A stretch of 24,605 nt of DNA from a virus. Position 1 is the first letter of the stretch, and each line of letters begins with the position of its first letter. The position numbers and the translations under genes were made by a program. Shown piece by piece: positions 7,464-13,762 of this stretch. The stretch spans positions 1 through 24,605 of the IMG/VR virus record IMGVR_UViG_3300030103_001706. One strand, given 5' to 3'. Below the pieces are notes generated by a model. It had not been told where the DNA came from, made no database searches, and saw only the letters and a program-made list of their open reading frames with translations.

Positions 7464-7484
7464 TCAGACTAAAGGAGAAATAAA

Positions 7485-7907
7485 ATGGCTAACAGAAATT
7501 TTAATAGATTACAAGCTATGGATAAAGAGATCAAGTTTTTATTTTTAACTGCTACTATCGGAGCTAGTGGCGACCCAACTTTGAATGAAAGTAAAAGTGT
7601 AGGTATTAAGTCTATCAGTGATACTGCTACAGGAGAATATGATATTACTTTAGGAACTCCAGGTGGGTCTGCTGATAAATATAATTCTCTCCTGTTTCTT
7701 CAGTGTTTTCTTACTGATACTGCTGCTATATCCACTGGTGGAGGAGTAAGTTTTCAAATAGAAGCTGAAACTGTATCCTCTGATGGAGTAATTAAACTTT
7801 TTGCTCTAGATAAAGACGGTGCTATAGCTGAAATTAGAGATGGTGATATTCTTCAAATAATGATCGTTGTTAAAAACTCTAACCAACCTGGTGTAGGTGT
7901 TAGTTAA
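7485..7907 (+). CDS. putative capsid decoration/head accessory protein
   Basis: A 140-aa protein with ATG after AAGGAG (7472-7477). It starts MANRNFNRLQAMDKEIKFLFLTATIGASGDP and continues with alternating hydrophobic residues, Gly/Thr-rich turns and a final strand GDILQIMIVVKNSNQPGV, which indicates an all-beta fold of about the size of phage head decoration proteins. Similar small proteins beginning with an N-F-N-R-x-Q-A-type motif are found directly after the capsid gene in other phages, as I recall. The separate terminator/ribosome-site unit just after the coat gene suggests high, independently tuned expression. Decoration is inferred from size, fold and place; a tail or adaptor role is possible. 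Confidence 0.6.
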   Translation: MANRNFNRLQAMDKEIKFLFLTATIGASGDPTLNESKSVGIKSISDTATGEYDITLGTPGGSADKYNSLLFLQCFLTDTAAISTGGGVSFQIEAETVSSDGVIKLFALDKDGAIAEIRDGDILQIMIVVKNSNQPGVGVS

Positions 7908-7918
7908 GGAGTCTAACG

Positions 7919-8197
7919 ATGATTATGATGGGACCCAAAAAAGACAAAGGAGCAATGATTGTCTCTATCCTAGAGAAGTTTGGAAAGAAAAAAGGTTCTT
8001 ACGAAGACGGTAAGAAATCTAATGAAGAATTTATGGAAAAAGGTGGTCATGACTCTGATTATGATCACTATAAACCTGAAGTAGATGCTATTTTCGATGC
8101 TATCGGTGTAGGTAACAAAGAAAAATTTGCTAAAGCTATGAAAGGCTTTATTAGTAAGTGTGTCTCAGGTATGGAAAAGAAAGAAGACAAATACTAG
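7919..8197 (+). CDS. small charged hypothetical protein, 92 aa
   Basis: Start ATG 7919 with AAGGAG at 7906-7911; ATG 7925 or 7928 are nearby alternatives. The protein is rich in Lys, Asp, Glu, Gly and Met, with two short predicted helices: DKGAMIVSILEKFGKK near the start and EVDAIFDAIGVGNKEKFAKAMKGFISKCV near the end. Between them lies a polar, Lys/Gly/His-containing linker (KGGHDSDYDHYKP). The hydrophobic face of the second helix plus a single Cys suggests a small helical bundle or partner-binding protein. I do not recognise a family. It is the second and last gene of a cassette bracketed by two near-identical terminators, so it probably works with the preceding decoration-like protein or the capsid. 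Confidence 0.6.
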   Translation: MIMMGPKKDKGAMIVSILEKFGKKKGSYEDGKKSNEEFMEKGGHDSDYDHYKPEVDAIFDAIGVGNKEKFAKAMKGFISKCVSGMEKKEDKY

Positions 8198-8220
8198 GGG
8201 AGCTTCGGCTCCTCTTTTTT
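8197..8220 (+). terminator. intrinsic terminator with UUCG tetraloop
   Basis: GGGGAGC (8197-8203), loop TTCG (8204-8207), GCTCCTC (8208-8214), then six T. The first G is the last base of the stop codon of the 92-aa gene. C(UUCG)G is an especially stable tetraloop. The stem arms are the same as those at 7419-7438. The next gene has its own ribosome site (AGGGGG 8221-8226) immediately after the T-run. Confidence 0.92.
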
Positions 8221-8231
8221 AGGGGGTTATT

Positions 8232-8954
8232 ATGGCTAATGTAACTATAGCTACTCTGATGTCCAGATCACGACAAAGAGCAGACATGGAAAATAATAAC
8301 TTCGTTCAAGACTCGGAGTTAGTAGAATACATAAACGCAGGTCTTGCTGAATTACATGACATACTAGTTCAACAGTATGGTGAAGACTATTATGTTAAAA
8401 GTTTAGATTTTAACACAGTAGCAGGAACAGATACGTATCCTATTATTAGTTCTACCTCTGGTCCTAACGCAACAGATTTTTACAAACTAAGAGGAATAGA
8501 CGCTAAGATAAATAATTCAGACTATTTTACTCTACAACCGTTTAATTTTAATGAAAGAAATTTATACCAGAATTGGGGTTCTTGGAGCCTTCTGGGTTTA
8601 ACTAACGTAAGATATAGACTAGTAGGAAGTGATATAATATTCACTCCTAAACCTGATGGAGCTACAGCCGTAAAATTTTGGTATATTCCTACTGCTGCTC
8701 AATTTGCGTCTAGTACAGACACAAGTACAACTTGGGATGATCTTAATGGTTATGCAGAATATGTAGTAACATTTGCAGCCATAAGAATGTTACAGAAAGA
8801 AGAGAGTGATGTTAGTGTGTTCTTAGCACAAAAAGCAGACTTATTAAAAAGAATAACAGACGCAGCAGCTAACAGGGATGCGGATAATCCATTAACAGTT
8901 ACCGATGTTTATATGGCTAATAATAAATTTTGGTATACTAGGAGTACAAGTTAA
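8232..8954 (+). CDS. head-tail adaptor-like protein
   Basis: A 240-aa protein with an N-terminal helical motif, ATLMSRSRQRADMENN..FVQDSELVEYINAGLAELHDIL, typical of the phage adaptor proteins (gp6/gp4/gp11-like) that dock under the portal: a charged first helix, D-SELVEYIN in the second, then VQQYGEDYYVK. The middle is beta rich (TYPIISSTS, FYKLRGIDAKIN, YRLVGSDIIFTPKPDG, VKFWYIPTA). The C-terminus is a long helix pair (YAEYVVTFAAIRMLQKEESDVSVFLAQKADLLKRI). It should form the ring joining the portal to the tail nozzle. ATG 8232 is 5 nt after AGGGGG. Its TAA overlaps the next ATG by one base (TAATG). Confidence 0.8.
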   Translation: MANVTIATLMSRSRQRADMENNNFVQDSELVEYINAGLAELHDILVQQYGEDYYVKSLDFNTVAGTDTYPIISSTSGPNATDFYKLRGIDAKINNSDYFTLQPFNFNERNLYQNWGSWSLLGLTNVRYRLVGSDIIFTPKPDGATAVKFWYIPTAAQFASSTDTSTTWDDLNGYAEYVVTFAAIRMLQKEESDVSVFLAQKADLLKRITDAAANRDADNPLTVTDVYMANNKFWYTRSTS

Positions 8955-9298
8955 TGGCTATCCAGAGATATAAAAAATATTACATTAGTCCTTATAATCC
9001 TTTAGCAAGAGAATTAAATACGGTACAGGATGCTGTAGAACAAGTAATAAACCCACTAGCTGATTCTCAGATTATTGATGGAAATTATATAAAAGAAATA
9101 GACCTAACGGTCAGTGTAGATAACCTAGTAGAACACAAACTAGGTAGAGAACCGCTAGGGTGGATTGTAGTTAGAAAATTTGCAGACGCCAATATTTGGG
9201 AGTCTCTTACAGCAGGAGGAGTTAGTTACGATAGAAAAAAGTTTATTAACTTTCAAACAGACGCTACAACAACAGACGTTTATTTTTGGATATTTTAG
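8954..9298 (+). CDS. small beta-rich tail-associated protein, 114 aa
   Basis: Starts in TAATG, sharing one base with the preceding stop, so translation is coupled. The N-terminal ~35 residues are polar and helical (YNPLARELNTVQDAVEQVINPL). The C-terminal part is a small beta domain containing VEHKLGREPLGWIVVRK and ending TTDVYFWIF. A domain with an H-x-LGR-x-P-x-GW signature is found in small structural proteins of many tailed phages, often near tail or fibre genes, where its exact role is not established. I infer a tail or adaptor attachment role from this and from the neighbours. No catalytic motif is visible. Confidence 0.65.
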   Translation: MAIQRYKKYYISPYNPLARELNTVQDAVEQVINPLADSQIIDGNYIKEIDLTVSVDNLVEHKLGREPLGWIVVRKFADANIWESLTAGGVSYDRKKFINFQTDATTTDVYFWIF

Positions 9299-9307
9299 GA
9301 TATAGAT

Positions 9308-9997
9308 ATGGCAATAACAACTACAACAACAAATATGTCTTTAATACTTCCCACTCCAGGGCAGCAGCTAGGTCCTACCTGGGCTACTAACCTTAACACA
9401 GCTTTTAACTTAATTGATGAACATGATCATACTAGTGGAAAAGGAAAAAAGATTGGAGTTGCAGCTATAACAATAGATGGGGATGTAGACTTTAAACCTG
9501 GCACTACTGCATATCCTGCAGCAAATTTAAGTTATTTAACATTTACTAATCAATCTACTCTTTATGCTGATACTTTAAATTTTAGATTATTTAGTGGACT
9601 CTCCGATGGAGATTTATATTGGAATGATGGTGCTGACCGTCAAATTCAAATTACTTCAGGTGGTGGAGTAAATGCTTCTGGGGTTCAAGCTAACCGTTTT
9701 GCTCTCCGTAGTACAGAAGTGACTGGAACTTATACTATTGTTGAATCAGACGGAAAATCTATTTATTTATCAAACTCTGGAACTGCTTATGCGTTAACTC
9801 TACCTGTAGCAGATAGTACCACGGGTAGGTTTTATGTAGTTAAAGATATTAGTGGAAGCGCAGCTACTAATAATATTACGGTTACAGCACAAAGTACAAA
9901 CTCTATAGATGGAGTATCCACCTATGTTATAGCATCTAACTACGGTTCAGCTACATTTATAAACAGAGGAAATTCTATCAACTGGGATGTAATATAG
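9308..9997 (+). CDS. tail fibre-like structural protein, 229 aa
   Basis: ATG 9308 follows AGGA at 9297-9300. The N-terminal part (~1-60) reads as a phage attachment module: a Thr-rich start, LILPTPGQQLGPTWATNLN and FNLIDEHDHTSGKGKKI. A GP-x-WA...ID-x-HDH-x-x-GKG pattern is seen at the N-terminus of several phage tail or fibre proteins. The middle contains DGDLYWNDGADRQIQIT, a short repeat-like strand typical of fibre shafts. The C-terminal ~90 residues (GTYTIVESDGKSIYLSNSG to ATFINRGNSINWDVI) are a beta-sandwich or beta-roll with regularly spaced hydrophobics. This domain type often ends virion appendages. It is likely a short tail fibre or a nozzle-associated protein. Confidence 0.65.
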   Translation: MAITTTTTNMSLILPTPGQQLGPTWATNLNTAFNLIDEHDHTSGKGKKIGVAAITIDGDVDFKPGTTAYPAANLSYLTFTNQSTLYADTLNFRLFSGLSDGDLYWNDGADRQIQITSGGGVNASGVQANRFALRSTEVTGTYTIVESDGKSIYLSNSGTAYALTLPVADSTTGRFYVVKDISGSAATNNITVTAQSTNSIDGVSTYVIASNYGSATFINRGNSINWDVI

Positions 9998-10006
9998 GAG
10001 AAGGTC

Positions 10007-13000
10007 GTGCCTTTACAAAAAAATAACGTACCATTATCCTTAAATCAAGGTCTTAATACTAAGGTAGACCCGAAGCAACAACCGTTCGGTTCATTTACTC
10101 GTTTAGAGAATGTTGTCTTTGATAAAGAAGAAGAGTTTAATAAGAGAAATGGATATGATGAAATCCCTTCCAAGGGAATAGGCAACATTAATCTTCAGAC
10201 TGTAATTGGTATAGGAAAGTTTAGAAATCAACCTTTATGGATATCTAAAGATCAAGTCTATTCTTATGCAGAAAGTAGTAATGTCTGGAATAGTGAAGGA
10301 AGTTATGACTCTGTTGTTCCTGAGTCTAGAGTAATAGTTCAAGATGGAAAAGAACAAGAATGTTTAGACTGCGCCTATTTAGATGGATATCAAATTTTTG
10401 GTTATGTAGATTCAGGTAGTTTTAAGATTTCTGTATTAGATGAAAAGACTGATGCTTTTGTAGTTTATAATACAGCTATTCCTGATATTCCTTCTGGAAC
10501 AAATACAATGTCCAAAGTAAAACTAGAGGTCTTTAATAATAGTGTTTTTACTTTCTTTGTAGAAACTAATTCTGGTGGAACAGCAGCTACCCTATTATAT
10601 AAAGAATTTGATTTATCTGGTTATATTTCCGATGGTCTTACTTTTACAAGTGGAACAGCCCTACAACCTGATGCTGGAAATGCTTTTGGAGCATCTCAAA
10701 CTGTAGCTACTGTAGAAATATCAACTGGTAATGGTTTATATGATATTTGTGCTGTAGATAATAAATTACTAATAGCATATCATGATGATTCAACAAATGA
10801 ACTTAAATTTAAATATATAGCGGCTGATTCAGCTATGGCTTTATCAGGAGAGTTGGACCCCTTTAGTACAGCCGTAGTTCCTCTAAATGCCCTAGACCTA
10901 GCTACTACTCCATTAAAAACAATATCTGTTACTGCTATTGATAACGCAAATTTAGTTAAGTTTGGTCTTGTATCTAACACTTCATCCAGAGTTAGAGATG
11001 CTGTTACCGTAGAAGACATTTCTAGCACAGGTACGGCAACAAATGCAGTTGGGGGAAGTAATGTTACTTCTGCTACTTTAGACGGGTTAGATATTGAAAT
11101 CTTTTATCAGGTGAATGAAACCAATCCCTATCTTTATAACATAAGTACAGGAACAAGTGCAGCCAGCACAGTAGCAACAGACCGTTATACTTGGAACATG
11201 TCTTATATTAGAAAGAATACTTATACTGTTGGAACTTCTACTGTAGGAACTGCCTCAAACATAGCAAGAGGAGTAGGGCTTGCATCTAAAGCTTTTACTC
11301 AAGATATTAATATTTATGTAAATACTATACGAGAAACCTTTTTAAATGCTACCTATTATACTATGAAATCAGATGGGTCAGTTCAGGCTAAAATTAGTCA
11401 AGGAACAGCCGGTCCATTGTTAAATACAATTCGTAAGAAAGCTGATGTCAGTACAGGATATTATAATTATAGTACAGCTAATGCTAATGCAATTTATCGT
11501 ACAGCTAGTTTATCTAGAGTTCCTGAAATTACAAGTGAAAAGTTTTTATTCGTTAACAGTAGACAGGGAAAGATTCTAAGTGGAACTACTGGAGTTACTA
11601 GTTTCTTTTCTCTATTAGGAGTAAATTCTAGTGTTTTAAATTTTAGTAACACTATTACAAACCAAACAGAAGAACTTGGAGAAAACCTAAATTTTGCCGG
11701 TGGACAACTTAAGGCTTATGATGGAAACGTTTTAGTTGAACAGAATTTTAACTACCCTCCTGATATTACGATTGCCACAAGAGGTACAATTGTAAGTACA
11801 GGTAGTCCTACCTTTGTTAAACCTGGAACTGGGATAACAGATGTTTACAGTTATAAGGCTATTTTTACATGGGCAGATGCTCAAGGAAATATTCATAAAT
11901 CAGCCGTATCTACTGAAACTTCTGTCTCTGTAGCTGATACCGATTTTACTGCTACTGAAACAGGATTTAATTCCTTTCTTGTAAAAATACCTCCTATAGA
12001 CTTAACTCAAAAAAATAATGTTTATATAGAACTTTATAGAACGGCAGCTAATGGTAGTATTTTTTACAGATGTAATGGAGATAGTGAAACAACTGTAGAT
12101 CAAACTTTTGAACCTATTGTAAATACGGCTGATGTAGACCTATTATCCTTTGTAGATGCAGCTTCAGATACCTCTATTTCTTCCAACGAACTCATTTATA
12201 CTACAGGAGGTATCCTAGAAAATCACAGTCCTCCTGCCAATTCAATTGTAGGTAGTTTTAAGAACCGTTTATTTTTAGCAGGATTAGAGAATAAACTAGA
12301 AATAAGATACTCAAAGTTATTATTAGAAAAAGTTGGCGTAGAGTTTAACGAGAATTTATTTACTCTCGTGTCTCAATTAGGGGGTGATATTGTAGCCTTA
12401 AAGGGAATGGATGATAAGTTAATTATATTTAAAGAGAATGCCATATTTTTCATATCAGGAGATGGACCGAATAATCTGGGGCAACAGGATACCTTTAGTA
12501 AACCCCAACTAATATCTGCTGATGTTGGGTGTTCCAATAAAAACAGTTTAGTCCTGGCTCCTCAAGGTCTATTCTTCAAGTCAAATAAGGGTATTTACAT
12601 GCTCTCTAGATCATTAGGGTTGCAATATGTTGGCGCACCTATGGATGATTTTAATCATTTGACCATAACTAAAGCAGATATGATAGCTAAAAAGAATGAG
12701 CTACGGTTCTTAACTTCTGATGGAGAATGCCTAGTCTACAACTATTACAGGGGATACTGGACTACATTTGTAAACCACAAAGGAGAAGGGTCTGTAGTCA
12801 TAGGGGATAATTATTATTATGTTCATAAGAATCCTCAAGGAAATCAACTATTTAAACAAAATTATGACAGCTATGATGATGCCGGAGTACCTATAGAAAT
12901 GGCAGCAGAAACAGGTTGGATGAACCCTGTATCTGCTCAGAGTGCCATTAGAGTCTATAGAATGTTACTACTAGGAGATTATTTTACTCCTCATAGATTA

Positions 13001-13396
13001 AAAATAAGTGTAGCCTATGACTATGATGATACTTTTGTAGACTTCTCTGTTATAGATGTAACTGATTATACTCAGATTTATGCCTATGGCGACCCTGGAG
13101 TTAAAGACACCTCTACAGGCGTACTAAGAGGATATTATGGCGACCCTGGGGGTACAGAAGGCTCTTACACTACAGCCATAGCTTATGGTGGAAAAGACGT
13201 AATGCAATATCAAGTTAGGGTTGACTTTAGCAAGCAAAAATGCGAAGCTATAAAGATTAGGATAGAAACCTTACAGGGAGCAGGACAGCTAGGACGTGGG
13301 GTAAATTTATCTCAATTACTGTTTGTAGCTGGTTCTAAAGGTACAGACTACAAAATTAAGCAATCTAGGATATTTACAACAGGTACAAATACCTAA
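10007..13396 (+). CDS. tail nozzle / gp10-like tail hub protein, 1129 aa
   Basis: Starts at GTG 10007, 6 nt after the strong site AGGAGAAGG (9996-10004 region); no in-frame ATG is near. The protein is almost entirely beta. The N-terminus (PLSLNQGLNTKVDPKQQP..FTRLENVVFD..RNGYDEI) and a block in the second half (FKNRLFLAGLENKLEIRYSK, GGDIVALKGMDDKLIIFKEN, VGCSNKNSLVLAPQGLFF, KGIYMLSRSLGLQYVGAPM) resemble the P22 gp10/T7 gp12-type nozzle proteins, which form the hexameric tail tube below the adaptor and plug DNA. The region ~200-640 is Ser/Thr/Gly rich with repeated beta hairpins and could be an inserted domain exposed at the tail. The YGDPG element occurs twice near residues ~1027 and ~1044. 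Length is above that of most nozzle proteins. Confidence 0.72.
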   Translation: MPLQKNNVPLSLNQGLNTKVDPKQQPFGSFTRLENVVFDKEEEFNKRNGYDEIPSKGIGNINLQTVIGIGKFRNQPLWISKDQVYSYAESSNVWNSEGSYDSVVPESRVIVQDGKEQECLDCAYLDGYQIFGYVDSGSFKISVLDEKTDAFVVYNTAIPDIPSGTNTMSKVKLEVFNNSVFTFFVETNSGGTAATLLYKEFDLSGYISDGLTFTSGTALQPDAGNAFGASQTVATVEISTGNGLYDICAVDNKLLIAYHDDSTNELKFKYIAADSAMALSGELDPFSTAVVPLNALDLATTPLKTISVTAIDNANLVKFGLVSNTSSRVRDAVTVEDISSTGTATNAVGGSNVTSATLDGLDIEIFYQVNETNPYLYNISTGTSAASTVATDRYTWNMSYIRKNTYTVGTSTVGTASNIARGVGLASKAFTQDINIYVNTIRETFLNATYYTMKSDGSVQAKISQGTAGPLLNTIRKKADVSTGYYNYSTANANAIYRTASLSRVPEITSEKFLFVNSRQGKILSGTTGVTSFFSLLGVNSSVLNFSNTITNQTEELGENLNFAGGQLKAYDGNVLVEQNFNYPPDITIATRGTIVSTGSPTFVKPGTGITDVYSYKAIFTWADAQGNIHKSAVSTETSVSVADTDFTATETGFNSFLVKIPPIDLTQKNNVYIELYRTAANGSIFYRCNGDSETTVDQTFEPIVNTADVDLLSFVDAASDTSISSNELIYTTGGILENHSPPANSIVGSFKNRLFLAGLENKLEIRYSKLLLEKVGVEFNENLFTLVSQLGGDIVALKGMDDKLIIFKENAIFFISGDGPNNLGQQDTFSKPQLISADVGCSNKNSLVLAPQGLFFKSNKGIYMLSRSLGLQYVGAPMDDFNHLTITKADMIAKKNELRFLTSDGECLVYNYYRGYWTTFVNHKGEGSVVIGDNYYYVHKNPQGNQLFKQNYDSYDDAGVPIEMAAETGWMNPVSAQSAIRVYRMLLLGDYFTPHRLKISVAYDYDDTFVDFSVIDVTDYTQIYAYGDPGVKDTSTGVLRGYYGDPGGTEGSYTTAIAYGGKDVMQYQVRVDFSKQKCEAIKIRIETLQGAGQLGRGVNLSQLLFVAGSKGTDYKIKQSRIFTTGTNT
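13085..13149 (+). repeat. short direct repeat coding for YGDPG in the nozzle gene
   Basis: TATGGCGACCCTGG occurs at 13085-13098 and again at 13136-13149, 51 nt apart and in the same frame, so the protein carries YGDPG twice. It may reflect a small tandem duplication of an exposed loop. Confidence 0.6.
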
Positions 13397-13423
13397 TTAT
13401 ATTAAATAGACAAGGAATGAAGA

Positions 13424-13762
13424 GTGAATCATTGGAAAGACTATCTAAAAGAAGTAAAAGATACTATAACAGTAGAGAAGGAGCAAGGATTTTTTACTTA
13501 TCAGGTACGTGAAGAGGCAGTATTTGTGGAGCATTTTTATGTTGCTCCTGAGTTTAGAAGTAAAAAGGTAGGACAATCATTTGTCAATGAGTTATCTCAA
13601 ATAGCTAAGCAACATAATAAAAAAATGTTAAAGTGCCTAGTAGATTTGGAAACAAATAACTATGCGCAAAACTTAATGATTTATTTACATTGTGGTGGAA
13701 TAATTTGGGATGCCCAATATCCACACATATCGATGTGTTTATTTGTCGAGGAACAAAAATGA
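13424..13762 (+). CDS. GNAT-like acetyltransferase fold protein
   Basis: A 112-aa protein starting at GTG 13424 with AAGGA at 13412-13416; an ATG at 13417 is out of frame and closes after about 31 codons. It reads as a compact GNAT: strand FFTYQVREEAVFVEHFYVAPEFR, the acetyl-CoA loop region RSKKVGQSFVNEL (a weak Q/R-x-x-G-x-G/A with only one clear Gly), helix LSQIAKQHNKK, strand LKCLVDLETNNYAQNLMIYLHCGG and a final strand. Loss of a full R-x-x-G-x-G/A makes catalysis uncertain; it may be a fold-only virion protein. T7-like phages have a small GNAT-like protein (gp13) in the internal-virion-protein cluster, as I recall, which fits this place exactly. Its stop overlaps the next start as ATGA. 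Confidence 0.72.
   Translation: MNHWKDYLKEVKDTITVEKEQGFFTYQVREEAVFVEHFYVAPEFRSKKVGQSFVNELSQIAKQHNKKMLKCLVDLETNNYAQNLMIYLHCGGIIWDAQYPHISMCLFVEEQK
13759..13762 (+). promoter_or_regulatory. ATGA stop-start overlap deciding the start of the 1081-aa gene
   Basis: ATG 13759-13761 overlaps the TGA (13760-13762) of the GNAT-like gene, with a GAGGA ribosome site at about 13748-13752. A TTG at 13690 extends the same frame by 23 codons, but lies within the GNAT gene without a ribosome site and is rejected. The overlap implies translational coupling of the two proteins. Confidence 0.75.

Noticed and set aside
13417-13512. ATG start for the GNAT-like gene at 13417
   Set aside because: That ATG is in a different frame, which stops after about 31 codons; the GTG at 13424 opens the frame with the GNAT-like sequence.
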